Assembly (NCBI GenBank): GCA_963809245.1
Contig: CAWEIU010000011.1
Location: 124,001-188,000, forward strand
Source of the DNA: Roseiarcus sp963809245
GTDB lineage: Bacteria; Pseudomonadota; Alphaproteobacteria; Rhizobiales; Beijerinckiaceae
Direction of reading: 5' to 3'
DNA: 64,000 nt
Shown here: piece by piece, positions 43,930-52,326 of the stretch
How the letters are laid out: each line of letters begins with the position of its first letter
Position numbering within the stretch: the first letter of the stretch is position 1
Made by a program: the position numbers and the translations under genes
The notes under the pieces: generated by a model
Database searches by the model: none
Told to the model about the DNA's origin: nothing
The model's input: only the letters and a program-made list of their open reading frames with translations

Positions 43930-46062
43930 TCAAGGCGTCCAATCGCCCGCGGTCGGCGCGCCAGGGGACGCGGTCGGCCGCGGATTGACGTCGGCCGGAT
44001 ACGGGTCGATCGGCTTGCCGTTCTTATAGTCGCCGAAGGTCTTGAAGTCGGTCGGCAGGATGCCGATCGCAGCGCAAGCGCCGTTCGTGTAGCCGTTTGG
44101 CGAGTAATTCGCCGTCGCCAGATGCGGCAGCGTCTGGATCTGCGCCGAAGTGAAGATCGCCGCCGACGCCGGGATCGGCGCTTGTTCGCCCTTCAGCCTC
44201 GCGTCGTCGAACGCCTCGGTCAGATCGCCGACGTTGTTATCCGGATCGTCGGACGGCTCGAGGTTGTTCTGGCCGAGGTTGGCCTTGCCGAGCGCGCGAC
44301 CACGCTGCTCGTCGGGCAACTCGGCGAGAGGCACGAGGCCCTTCAGTTCGTTGATGAACTTGATGACCGAACCATGCTCGCTGTAGCGATGCGAGATCGT
44401 GCCTGCCGCGGCGTAGGGCGAGATCACGATCGTCGGGACGCGGGGGCCGGCCTCCAAGATCGAGCCGTCGGCGAACGTGCTGCGCTTCGTGGGCGAAACG
44501 TGGTCGTACAGGCCATCCGTTTCATCGTAGGTGACGATGATGGCGCTCTGCGACCAGTACGGGCTGTTGGCGATCTCGCTGATCGCCTGGGCCGCGAAGG
44601 CCTCGGTGATTTGCTGGTCCGAGTAGGACGCGTGATCGTCGTTGCCGAGGAACGCGTTCTGGACCGCGGGCGTCGGGTCCAGCGACTTCATGCCTTGGTT
44701 GTTGTCGTAGCCGCCGCGCAAGTAGAACACGCCGCCGTCCGACGGCAGGGTCCGACCATCGATCGCGTCCAAGAAGTCCCTGGCGCCGTGGAGATTGGTG
44801 TTCAGAACCTCAGGATTGTCGGCGAGATAGGCGAAATACTGCGGCGCGTTGTGATGCAGCACGTAACCGCTGTTCGGAGGAACCGTCGAGGCCGGGTTTG
44901 TCGGCGACCCCGGCTTCTCATACGGATCGGGCTCGTCGTGCGAATTGAAGCCTTGCTGGTACCAGCCCCAGTTCACCGGCGCGTTGAAGCGCGCGATCTC
45001 TTTGATGTCGCTCTGCACGTCGAGAAGGTCGGCCGCCGGATTCGGATCGCTCTTGATGATGTTTTCGATCTTCGAGCCCATGAACGACAACGGCTGACTG
45101 GCGAAGGTCAGATTAAGCGCCGGACTCGCCGGGTTTTCGTCGAAGTTATAGGGCGGCTTGACCGAGCTGGCGTCGAGGTTCGAGCCCGGGAACGGACCGG
45201 CGTCGCCGATGACCGGAACGTAGGCGTTGCTATCGGACGGCATGACAGCCGAGCTGTATTTGGCCCCGAGCGGGTTCGGGAAGCTCGGGTTCGGATAGGC
45301 GGTCGTCGCGCCCTCGTTCGGGTGCAGAGCCCATTGCGTCACGCCCGTTTGGCCGGCGATGAGCGCAATCGCGTTCGGCGTCGACGGTCCGACAATCGTT
45401 TGATGGAAATTATCGAACAGAACGAAGTTCTTCGCCCAGCTCCACATGAACGGGATCGTGTCGCAGTCGATGTGGGCGATGTCGTCTTCGGCCTTCTGCT
45501 TCTGCGCCAGCGTGATCGAGGTCGGCGCAACGCCCTTCGAAGTGACGATAGCGCCGGACGGGTCGGTGGTCAGACCCTCCTGGTCCAGCGCGTAGCGGTC
45601 GTTGGCTGAAACCCCAGTCGCCGAATCGACGTCCAGGCTGTTCGCGATGCCCTGGTGGCTATGGTCGACCGAGATGTAATCCGCCGGATAGACCGGAACG
45701 ACGGCGCCGTTGCGGGTCACGGCCTGGGGCATCAGGAACGGCGAGATGGTCTGCACGTTCAACGACGTGTCGAGATACCGCTGATTGAAGCTCGGCGTCC
45801 GGTTGGCCGGCGTGAAGCCCTCCGGAGCCTCGAACAGGCCGTTCGCGCCGGGGTAAGTGCCGAAATAATGGTCGAAAGACTGGTTTTCGTGGAAGATCAC
45901 GAACACATACCTCACCTTCTGGCGGAGAAGGTCGATCTTCGCTTGAAGAGAGGTTTCGTGGCCGTATTTGCCGTCCCAGTTGCTCTCGGCCGCCATGGCG
46001 TTGGAGGCCATCGCCATTGCGCCGAGCGCGGCGGCGGTCTTACGATACCTGTTGCTGCTCAT
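43930..46062 (-). CDS. Secreted phosphoesterase, phospholipase C/acid phosphatase family
   Basis: A 710-residue secreted protein of the alkaline-phosphatase superfamily branch PF04185. The signature VIFHENQSFDHYFGTYPGANGL occurs right after the signal peptide (residues ~50-72); further metal/active-site segments are SVDHSHQG, IVTYDETDGLYDHVSP and YSEHGSVIKFI. It should hydrolyse phosphomonoesters or phospholipids outside the inner membrane, useful for phosphate scavenging. Start chosen at 46062 (GAGGGGG nine bases upstream); an ATG at 46071 is in frame. Signal peptide MSSNRYRKTAAALGAMAMAS, cleavage near AMA-AE. Confidence 0.9.
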   Translation of the reverse strand: MSSNRYRKTAAALGAMAMASNAMAAESNWDGKYGHETSLQAKIDLLRQKVRYVFVIFHENQSFDHYFGTYPGANGLFEAPEGFTPANRTPSFNQRYLDTSLNVQTISPFLMPQAVTRNGAVVPVYPADYISVDHSHQGIANSLDVDSATGVSANDRYALDQEGLTTDPSGAIVTSKGVAPTSITLAQKQKAEDDIAHIDCDTIPFMWSWAKNFVLFDNFHQTIVGPSTPNAIALIAGQTGVTQWALHPNEGATTAYPNPSFPNPLGAKYSSAVMPSDSNAYVPVIGDAGPFPGSNLDASSVKPPYNFDENPASPALNLTFASQPLSFMGSKIENIIKSDPNPAADLLDVQSDIKEIARFNAPVNWGWYQQGFNSHDEPDPYEKPGSPTNPASTVPPNSGYVLHHNAPQYFAYLADNPEVLNTNLHGARDFLDAIDGRTLPSDGGVFYLRGGYDNNQGMKSLDPTPAVQNAFLGNDDHASYSDQQITEAFAAQAISEIANSPYWSQSAIIVTYDETDGLYDHVSPTKRSTFADGSILEAGPRVPTIVISPYAAAGTISHRYSEHGSVIKFINELKGLVPLAELPDEQRGRALGKANLGQNNLEPSDDPDNNVGDLTEAFDDARLKGEQAPIPASAAIFTSAQIQTLPHLATANYSPNGYTNGACAAIGILPTDFKTFGDYKNGKPIDPYPADVNPRPTASPGAPTAGDWTP

Positions 46063-46477
46063 GTGGCGCATCCCCCTCGGGAATCGGGACTTCGCGCGGC
46101 CCTTTTCGCCAGTCATCGGGCTCGAATTGCAGTTCGATAACATTTCAACCACGTAGACACTACTTACGTGCGGCGATGGGAGAAAGCGGCCAGATTGGCG
46201 CCGTCGTCGAAGCGCTCGAACGAATACAATGACCGTTTCGATCGCGGCGGAGCGCCTCATTCCCCTCGCGCCGCTTTCGCGGTCGGCGATGCGGGCCTCG
46301 ACGTCTTGACTTCCGTTTGCTATGGGCCGTTCTTGGCCAGGGACGATCGAGGGGTGGGAAACCACTGAACAACAAGCCTCTCTGCCCGCCGCCGCGCGCG
46401 CTGTGGCTGGGCTCATCACGGTCGGCGACGTCCGGCTCGGACGCCGCGATATTTGCGCGGGATCTCGAGGGGTGAAA

Positions 46478-47896
46478 ATGGCGAAGACAATCCTGCCGGT
46501 CATCATGTGCGGAGGCGCGGGCACCCGGGTCTGGCCCGAATCGCGCGAGACGATGCCCAAGCAGTTCATCGCGCTGATCGGCGCCGCCTCCACTTTCCAG
46601 GAGACCGTGCGCCGGGTCGCCGACCCGATCTTTGCGCGGCCGATCGTCATCACCAATCGCGACTACAGGTTTCTCGTCAAAGAGCAGCTCGCCGAGATCG
46701 GCGTTGAAGCGACGATCGTCATCGAGCCGGCGCGGCGCGATTCCGGACCGGCGATCGCCATCGCCGCCGCGCTCGCCGCCCGCCAAGACCCCGAAGCTGT
46801 GGTCGCCGTCTTCGCCTCGGACCATGTGATCACAAAGCGGGACGAGTTTCTCGCCGCCTGCGTCGCCGCGGCGGGCGCCGCCGAGGAAGGCTTGATCGTG
46901 ACGCTCGGCGTCACCCCGTCGGAGCCGGCGACCGGCTACGGCTACATCAAGCCGGGCGCGCCGGCCGGGTCAGGCGCCGCCCTCGCCATTCGAGCTTTCG
47001 TCGAGAAGCCGGATCGCGCGACCGCCGAGCGCTACGTCGCCGAGGGGCATCTCTGGAATTCCGGCAACTTCTTCTTCCGCGCCGACGTCATGCGCGAGGA
47101 GATTGCCGCCTTCGAGCCCGAGATGGCGCAGGCCGCCGACGCGGCGCTCGAAAAGGCCAAGCGCGACCTCGGTTTCCTCGTGCTCGACGCCCAGGCCTTC
47201 TCCGCCGCGCCCAAGAAGTCGATCGACTATGCGGTGATGGAGCGCACGCGTCGCGCCGCCGTCGTTCCCGCCGACGTCGGCTGGTCGGACGTCGGAAGTT
47301 GGGAGGCCGTCTGGAAGCTCAGCGATCGTGATGAAGGCGGCAACGCCGTCGTCGGCGAAGGCGTCGTGGTGGATTCCCAGAATGTGCTGGTCCGCTCGCA
47401 CGGCTTGTTGACCGCTGTCATCGGCCTCAAGGACGTCGTCATCGTCGCGACGCAGGACGCCGTCCTCGCGCTGGCGAGCGACCAGGGCGACAAGGTCAAG
47501 CAGCTCGTCGATACGTTGAAACGACAGGGCCGGCGCGAGGCGGTCGAGCACAAGCAAATCTACCGGCCCTGGGGCTACTACCAGTCGATCAATTCGGGGG
47601 CCCGCCATCAGGTCAAGCGCATCGTCGTCACGCCGGGCGGCCGGCTCTCTCTGCAGAGGCACTACCACCGGGCGGAGCATTGGGTCGTCGTCACCGGCAC
47701 GGCGGAGGTGACGCGCGGCGAGGAACTGAGGATCGTCCACGAGAACGAGTCGATCTTCCTGCCGATCGGCATCGTCCACCGCCTCGCCAACCCCGGCAAA
47801 ATCAACCTCGAACTGATCGAGGTGCAGACCGGTTCCTATCTCGGCGAGGACGACATCGTCCGTATCGAGGACGTCTACAACCGCGAAGGGGAGTAA
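46478..47896 (+). CDS. manC: Mannose-1-phosphate guanylyltransferase / mannose-6-phosphate isomerase
   Basis: A 472-residue bifunctional enzyme. The N-terminal nucleotidyltransferase domain has PVIMCGGAGTRVWPESRE...PKQF (residues 7-30), VEKPDRATAE and WNSGNFFFR; the C-terminal cupin (residues ~350-470) has RPWGYY, HQVKRIVVTPGGRLSLQRHYHRAEHW and IPxGxxH-type PIGIVHRLANPG, the type II phosphomannose isomerase site. It makes GDP-mannose for capsule, exopolysaccharide or LPS. ATG at 46478 preceded by GAGGGG. Stand-alone on the plus strand. Confidence 0.93.
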   Translation: MAKTILPVIMCGGAGTRVWPESRETMPKQFIALIGAASTFQETVRRVADPIFARPIVITNRDYRFLVKEQLAEIGVEATIVIEPARRDSGPAIAIAAALAARQDPEAVVAVFASDHVITKRDEFLAACVAAAGAAEEGLIVTLGVTPSEPATGYGYIKPGAPAGSGAALAIRAFVEKPDRATAERYVAEGHLWNSGNFFFRADVMREEIAAFEPEMAQAADAALEKAKRDLGFLVLDAQAFSAAPKKSIDYAVMERTRRAAVVPADVGWSDVGSWEAVWKLSDRDEGGNAVVGEGVVVDSQNVLVRSHGLLTAVIGLKDVVIVATQDAVLALASDQGDKVKQLVDTLKRQGRREAVEHKQIYRPWGYYQSINSGARHQVKRIVVTPGGRLSLQRHYHRAEHWVVVTGTAEVTRGEELRIVHENESIFLPIGIVHRLANPGKINLELIEVQTGSYLGEDDIVRIEDVYNREGE

Positions 47897-47915
47897 GGGG
47901 GAGCCGCGCCGGAGA

Positions 47916-48359
47916 TCAGCGAATCGCCGTCGGAAGGCCCATGATCCGGCGGATCAGGTAGTCGATGGAAATTCGCCCGGGTCCCCACGCCATGATCCCG
48001 AGCGCCATCGCCGCCCAGGTGATGTGGATCGGCCATCCCTCCGGCACCGTGAGTTCCACGATCGCCGTCATGACGAGCAGCCCCAGGGCGGCAAATCGCG
48101 TGGCGAAACCCAGAACGAGCAGGATGGGGAAGATGATCTCCCCGCAGCCCGACAAAAACGCCACCACCGTCGGGGCCGGGAAGGGATATGGGCCGCCGGG
48201 AAGATGAAGCATGAACTCGTCGGTAAAGAGCGTGACCGCGGTATCGCTCAACTGCAAAAAGCCATCCCATTTGAGAATGCCCGAGCGCCAGAACGGAACG
48301 GCGAGCGCGACCCGCAGCACCAGCTGCGCCAAGGACGGCTGCGCGATCGCACGCACCAA
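47916..48359 (-). CDS. bufD: DoxX-family membrane protein, BufD-type
   Basis: A 147-residue DoxX protein with four membrane helices (LVLRVALAVPFWRSGILKW, VVAFLSGCGEIIFPILLVLGF, RFAALGLLVMTAIVELT, ITWAAMALGIMAWGPGRISID). As the last gene of the bufferin operon it corresponds to BufD of Caulobacter and GigT of the gold-induced gig cluster. Its role is unproven; quinone-linked or accessory functions in maturation or redox have been proposed for DoxX proteins. It follows bufC after 76 bases. Confidence 0.85.
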   Translation of the reverse strand: MVRAIAQPSLAQLVLRVALAVPFWRSGILKWDGFLQLSDTAVTLFTDEFMLHLPGGPYPFPAPTVVAFLSGCGEIIFPILLVLGFATRFAALGLLVMTAIVELTVPEGWPIHITWAAMALGIMAWGPGRISIDYLIRRIMGLPTAIR

Positions 48360-48435
48360 GAACTCGCTTTCTCAGCGAGAAGCGCCACAGGTCGGAGCTT
48401 TTCCGCTCCGGGAATATTTTGATCGGTGATCGACA

Positions 48436-49239
48436 CTACAGCTCTCCGAGGGAAGTGGCGGTGAATACGCCGGCCTCGAGCATGCCGGCGATTGCGGCGC
48501 CCAAGTCGAACGAGGGGCATGCCTCCAGCGCCGCGGCAGCCGCTCCTCCGAGCGGCATGGCGGCGGAGAGGGACTGAAGGAATACCCCTCCGCCTGGCGG
48601 GAGATGGCGAACCGCGACCTCCAGTTGAGGGCGCGTGATGAGCGCATCCTCGGCTTCCCCCGCGTCGATCAGAGGCGGCGAGGCGCTCGTGCGGTTCGCG
48701 GCGAATATCGTCGCCGCTGCGTAGCGCGAGCGCACAATCCGTGTCGCCGGATGCACTTGAAAGATCACATCTGCCAGCCGATCGGCGGGAATAACGGCGA
48801 GAGCCGTGGTCGCGAGAGGCTCTTGATCGGCGGCGTGATAGGAATCCAACCAAGCGCGCTCGATCCGCGCTACATCGCCGAGCCACGGCATGGGCCGGGC
48901 ATACTCGTAACGGTCGATGAAATCGGGAAAGTCCCGACCGTACTCGAACAGCAAAGGCGACTTTGGCGGCGTCTCGCGCAGGTGAAAGCGCGCCATCGCA
49001 CGAAAAAAATCGAGACCTGTGATGCGCTGAACTGCGGGATAGATCGACGCCAAGGCCTCGATCAGGCTCACCGTGACGTTGTTGCGGTAGACGTTGTACC
49101 GTTTCGGGGCCGCCTTTCCGTTGGGACCGACCACGCCGGATGGCGTCTGCAAGCCAGGGTCGGTGAGAGCAATCGAAAATGCCGCGGCATACGACGGGCG
49201 CGCGCTCGGCCGGACGGGTGGCGCAGATTCAAGCGGCAT
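48436..49239 (-). CDS. bufC: DUF2063 bufferin-maturation partner protein, BufC-type
   Basis: A 267-residue protein with the N-terminal DUF2063 fold (YAAAFSIALTDP, KRYNVYRNNVTVSLIEALASIYPAVQRITG, FFRAMARFHLRETPPKSPLLFEYG) and a less conserved C-terminal winged-helix-like part. DUF2063 proteins bind the MNIO enzyme and present the precursor peptide to it. The start lies 11 bases inside the end of the DUF692 gene, so the two are translationally coupled. Confidence 0.9.
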   Translation of the reverse strand: MPLESAPPVRPSARPSYAAAFSIALTDPGLQTPSGVVGPNGKAAPKRYNVYRNNVTVSLIEALASIYPAVQRITGLDFFRAMARFHLRETPPKSPLLFEYGRDFPDFIDRYEYARPMPWLGDVARIERAWLDSYHAADQEPLATTALAVIPADRLADVIFQVHPATRIVRSRYAAATIFAANRTSASPPLIDAGEAEDALITRPQLEVAVRHLPPGGGVFLQSLSAAMPLGGAAAAALEACPSFDLGAAIAGMLEAGVFTATSLGEL

Positions 49240-50152
49240 CGCTTTGGCTCCGCACGATGATAGGGGTGTGTCGGTCGAGGATCGTCTGCGCGGCCGCGGC
49301 CTCCGCCTTCAGGATAGGCCAATCGGGAATGTTGCTGTCCCACTCGATCAGCGTAGGGATCGGGCCGCATTGGCCGATGACGATCGAGTAAAGCTTCCAG
49401 ACGGCGTCGGCGACGGGACCGTCATGGCTGTCGATGAGCAGCAGGTCGCCTTCGTCGTCCGCCTGTTCGGCGTGTCCCGCCAGATGAATCTCGCCGACCT
49501 GAGAAAGCGGAAAGTCAGCCAAATATTCGAGTGCGGAGAACCCCTGATTGGTCCCAGAAACGAAGACGTTGTTGACGTCGAGCAGAAGCCCGCAGCCGGT
49601 ACGCCGAGCGATCGCCCGGATAAAATCCGTCTCGCTTAACGTCAACTCCTGAAACGCGACATAGGTCGATGGATTCTCCAGCAGGATGGGGCGGCGTATG
49701 GTCTCCTGCACTTCGTCGATATGTTCGCAAACCCGCTTGAGCGTCGCCTCCGTGTAAGGCAGGGGAAGCAGATCGTTGAAATACGTTGTGTCGTGGGTCG
49801 ACCAAGCGAGATGCTCGGACACAAGAGCTGGTTCGTACCGATCAACGAGTGTTTTGAATCGCGCCAAATGCGCTTTGTCTAGAGCTTGCGGGCCCCCTAT
49901 CGACATGCAGACGCCGTGCAACGACACCGGATTGTCGCGCCGGATCGTTGCGAGCGCGTGGTGAGGCGGGCCGCCCGCACCCATGTAATTTTCGGCATGG
50001 ACTTCGAAGAAACCTCGCATCGGCCCGTCGGCGAGGATCGCCGGCAGGTGCTCGTGTTTGAAGCTCGCGCCAGCGAGGCTGTCGATCCGATGCACCGGAA
50101 AGCGAGGCGCTGTCATCGCGGTCGGATCGACATTTGCAGGTCTTTCGCTCAC
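49229..50152 (-). CDS. bufB: Multinuclear non-heme iron oxidase (MNIO, DUF692), BufB-type
   Basis: A 307-residue TIM-barrel MNIO. Candidate iron ligands are in order: His52, Glu54, Asn55 (VHAENYM), His79, Glu113-His114 (SEHLAWS), Glu159 (LLENPSTY), Asp192/Asn194 (LLLDVNNV), His223 and His227 (EIHLAGHAE), Asp241/His243 (IDSHDGP), Glu270/Asp272 (IEWDSN). These are the conserved DUF692 metal-site positions, so the enzyme looks active. MNIOs modify cysteines of ribosomal peptides, here presumably the precursor encoded 51 bases upstream. Starts with GTG at 50152, GGAGAAG upstream. Confidence 0.93.
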   Translation of the reverse strand: MSERPANVDPTAMTAPRFPVHRIDSLAGASFKHEHLPAILADGPMRGFFEVHAENYMGAGGPPHHALATIRRDNPVSLHGVCMSIGGPQALDKAHLARFKTLVDRYEPALVSEHLAWSTHDTTYFNDLLPLPYTEATLKRVCEHIDEVQETIRRPILLENPSTYVAFQELTLSETDFIRAIARRTGCGLLLDVNNVFVSGTNQGFSALEYLADFPLSQVGEIHLAGHAEQADDEGDLLLIDSHDGPVADAVWKLYSIVIGQCGPIPTLIEWDSNIPDWPILKAEAAAAQTILDRHTPIIVRSQSDAA

Positions 50153-50203
50153 GATTGCTTCTCCGCTTTCCGATGCTCAGAATACGCGCGTGTCGAACTG
50201 CGC

Positions 50204-50509
50204 TCAGACCGGCTTCAGCGAGCCGTGCTGACCGTTCGGAGTGACGATCGACGTGCAGGTGCCGCCGATGACGAACTTCCACGAGTTGCCCTGGAAATCG
50301 ACGGTCGAGGTGCCTTGGCAGGTGGTGCCGGGACCGGCCGCGCAATCGTTCTGACCCTTCAAGGCGACGCCGTAGCACTTCTCCTTGTGAGCGGCCATTG
50401 CTGCGGCGCCTTCCGCCTTCGTCAGCGGGGCAGCGGCGGCGAGTGTCGCGAAGGCGGTGGACAAGGCGCCGGCGAGGATGAGTGAGCTGACGGCAGCTTT
50501 TGCAGACAT
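50204..50509 (-). CDS. bufA: Bufferin precursor (DUF2282), copper-binding RiPP
   Basis: A 101-residue precursor with a Sec signal peptide (MSAKAAVSSLILAGALSTAFATLAAAA) and the DUF2282 core KCYGVALKGQNDCAAGPG...TCQG...GNSWKFVIGGTC. It has exactly four cysteines (45, 56, 64, 85). In characterised bufferins an MNIO converts core cysteines to thiooxazole-type heterocycles and the exported peptide sequesters copper in the periplasm. Unlike most RiPPs, the leader here is a Sec signal. ATG at 50509 with GGGAGAA upstream; first gene of bufA-bufB-bufC-bufD. The identification of the family is strong, the modification is inferred. Confidence 0.92.
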   Translation of the reverse strand: MSAKAAVSSLILAGALSTAFATLAAAAPLTKAEGAAAMAAHKEKCYGVALKGQNDCAAGPGTTCQGTSTVDFQGNSWKFVIGGTCTSIVTPNGQHGSLKPV

Positions 50510-50559
50510 AATGTTCTCCCATTGAGATTCGGCGCACCCGTGTGGGGCGCACACCGGGT

Positions 50560-50585
50560 TTCGTAATTTTGAGGCCGATCGTTAC
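50560..50585 (-). promoter_or_regulatory. Candidate SigF-type ECF promoter of the bufferin operon
   Basis: On the minus strand GTAACG (50585-50580), 16 bases, then CGAA (50563-50560). The arrangement GTAACC-N16-CGAA is, from memory, the consensus reported for the Caulobacter sigma factor SigF, whose regulon includes DUF2282-DUF692-DUF2063 genes and responds to toxic metals. Here only the last base of the -35 element differs. The distance to the bufA start codon leaves a leader of about 45 bases. Confidence 0.6.
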
Positions 50586-50693
50586 TGCGCCGCCTGTTCA
50601 CGACCTCGTGAACACGTCCGGACCGACGAGTTCACTGGCCGGCGCGCTTGCTGTTTCGTACACGTCCGAAGACCGCAGCATTGGCGGCTCAGC

Positions 50694-51080
50694 CTACACG
50701 GGGTGCAGGAGACCGTCGGACGTGAGCGTTTCGATCGCCTTGACGAGAGTGAGGCCGCGATGAAGGCGGAACCATTCTCCGGTGTGGCGATGCCACTGGA
50801 TGTCGAAGCGGTCGCGGCTGATCCATTCGAGGCGGGCGAAGGGGGCGTCGAACTCCTCGCCGAGATTGTCCGCGAAGCCCGAGCGGTAGCGCTGGATGAA
50901 GCGATACTTGGCGCCGTGCCATTTGCCGAGGATATCGATGGGATAGTTGAACTCCGTAGGCCGGATCACGGGCAGGAATCGCGGCTTCAGGAATTCGTCG
51001 ATCAATCGTTCGCAAGCCGCGGTGACGCTGGCCTTTTCGGCCTCGGAGAATGCAGCGGTCGGCTTAAGCGGCTTCCGCAT
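50694..51080 (-). CDS. Hypothetical protein, DUF3024-like
   Basis: A 128-residue soluble protein. The segment ARLEWISRDRFDIQWHRHTGEWFRLHRG, rich in Trp, Arg and His, resembles the DUF3024 family core, but I recall this only loosely. The start ATG at 51080 overlaps, in a different frame, the C-terminal end of an IS66 transposase remnant, so the gene may have been carried or truncated by that element. About 180 bases separate it from the bufA start on the same strand. Confidence 0.6.
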   Translation of the reverse strand: MRKPLKPTAAFSEAEKASVTAACERLIDEFLKPRFLPVIRPTEFNYPIDILGKWHGAKYRFIQRYRSGFADNLGEEFDAPFARLEWISRDRFDIQWHRHTGEWFRLHRGLTLVKAIETLTSDGLLHPV

Positions 51081-51190
51081 GGCTCACCATCGCCTTCCGC
51101 CAGTTCCAAGGCAGCAATTCTGCAAGCCGCGCCTGCGGCGTATCAGCGATCCGCCTGAACGTCGGCGAGCCAGGCTTGGGCGAAGGCTTA
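51064..51190 (-). pseudogene. IS66-family TnpC C-terminal remnant
   Basis: Read on the minus strand the segment encodes RIADTPQARLAELLPWNWRK, then AMVSHAEAA and a stop at 51064. LAELLPWNW is the hallmark C terminus of IS66 transposases. Just upstream the matching sequence AQAWLADVQA sits in another frame, explained by loss of two bases near 51140. The remaining transposase and the IS ends are absent. Confidence 0.6.
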
Positions 51191-51207
51191 CGCTGTTTCT
51201 CGACTCT

Positions 51208-51853
51208 CTAGGCCGCATTCTTGAACCCGTCGATCTGCGCCTTCATCGCCCTCTGGAATGCCGGTCGCGCTTCACAGCGCCGCTTATAGGCAAGGAGATG
51301 CGGATAGGTATCGATTAAGTGCGTGTGATCGATAATGCGCAGTACGTCCGCCATCATAAGATCGCCAACGGTGAATGTCCCTTCGAGGTAGTCCTTCCCG
51401 TCGAGAGCCTTCTCAAGCATCGCGAGGCGGTCTCGCACCATCTTTTCAACCTCGGGTCGCCATTGCTTCGTCCATTCCTCCTTCGCATGGAAGAAGTCGA
51501 GACTTGCGAGCTGTTGAATCCGAGATCTCGACCGAATTGAGCGCCGAGAACACCCACGCGGTGGCGCGTTCGCGTTCGATACGGTCTTGCGGCAGAAGCC
51601 TTTCGCTCTTCTCCGCAACGTATAGAGCAATTGCGCCGCTTTCGAACAATATAAGGCCGTCTTCCTCGATAGCAGGCGCTTGCCCGAACGGCTGGCGCGC
51701 CAAATGTTCGGGTGACCTTTGTTCAGGCCCCAACGCCAACGTGCGAACGTTGTAAGCGACACCGGCCTCCTCAAGCGCCCAACGCACGCGGAAGGCGCGC
51801 ATTAGGGGCGCGGCAAAGTCCGGAACCCATTTGTAGGTCGTGAGCGTGATCAT
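51208..51853 (-). pseudogene. Glutathione S-transferase-like protein, interrupted by a +1 frameshift
   Basis: From ATG 51853 the first frame encodes a thioredoxin-like GST N domain (KWVPDFAAPLMRAFRVRWALEE, LARQPFGQAPAIEEDGLILFESGAIALYVAE) and the start of the C domain to WVFSALNSVE. The remainder, IQQLASLDFFHAKEEW, VRDRLAMLEKALDGKDYLEG and FTVGDLMMADVLRIIDH, lies in another frame and ends at 51208. Seven bases stand between the two parts near 51515 where six would be expected, so one extra base breaks the gene. Joined length about 215 residues, normal for a GST. The start overlaps the AHSA1 stop by four bases. Confidence 0.8.
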
Positions 51854-52326
51854 GCGCGAAGTCCGTTCTGCTCGGCCACGGCGATGTTCTCGACGTAAAG
51901 CTGCTGCTTGTTGAAGAGCGAATTCCATCCGCCGATGTGGCCGTCGCGGATCGCGACGTTTGAAAATGGCGTTTGGTGAAAAGTCTGGACCGTATTGCCG
52001 TCCATTTCAGCAAAGGTGACGGTCACTATCGTGTCGCAGTCCCGGCCAAAATCCTCGTCCCACTGAAACGTGAAGACGATGCGTTTATTCTTTTCCACTT
52101 CACGGATCACGCCGCCAAATCTCGACAGACCGTATTGCTTCGACGTCATGGCCCCGCGCCACGCTCGGCCGGGCGTCAGCTCCCAATCCAGCTCGATCGT
52201 AGTGAACTTTTCGGGTCCCCACCAACGGAGCATGTGATCGCGGCGTTCCCAAAGTCGGAACACAAGCGGAGCTGGCGCGCTGAATTCACGCTCGATCAGA
52301 AGCTCGATTTCACGGTGCTGGCTCAC
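51850..52326 (-). CDS. AHSA1/SRPBCC domain protein
   Basis: A 158-residue START-like fold: EIELLIEREFSAPAPLVFRLW, then MLRWWGPEKFTTIELDWELTPGRAWRGAM, and the C-terminal GHIGGWNSLFNKQQLYVE. It begins with GTG at 52326 that overlaps the stop of the ArsR gene (GTGA), with AGGAGGG upstream. Its stop in turn overlaps the GST start. The three genes thus form a tightly coupled operon ArsR-AHSA1-GST. Confidence 0.88.
   Translation of the reverse strand: MSQHREIELLIEREFSAPAPLVFRLWERRDHMLRWWGPEKFTTIELDWELTPGRAWRGAMTSKQYGLSRFGGVIREVEKNKRIVFTFQWDEDFGRDCDTIVTVTFAEMDGNTVQTFHQTPFSNVAIRDGHIGGWNSLFNKQQLYVENIAVAEQNGLRA

Noticed and set aside
43729..45609. 626-codon open frame on the plus strand opposite the phosphoesterase
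   Set aside because: Arg-rich shadow caused by high GC; the minus-strand phosphoesterase has signal peptide and family motifs.
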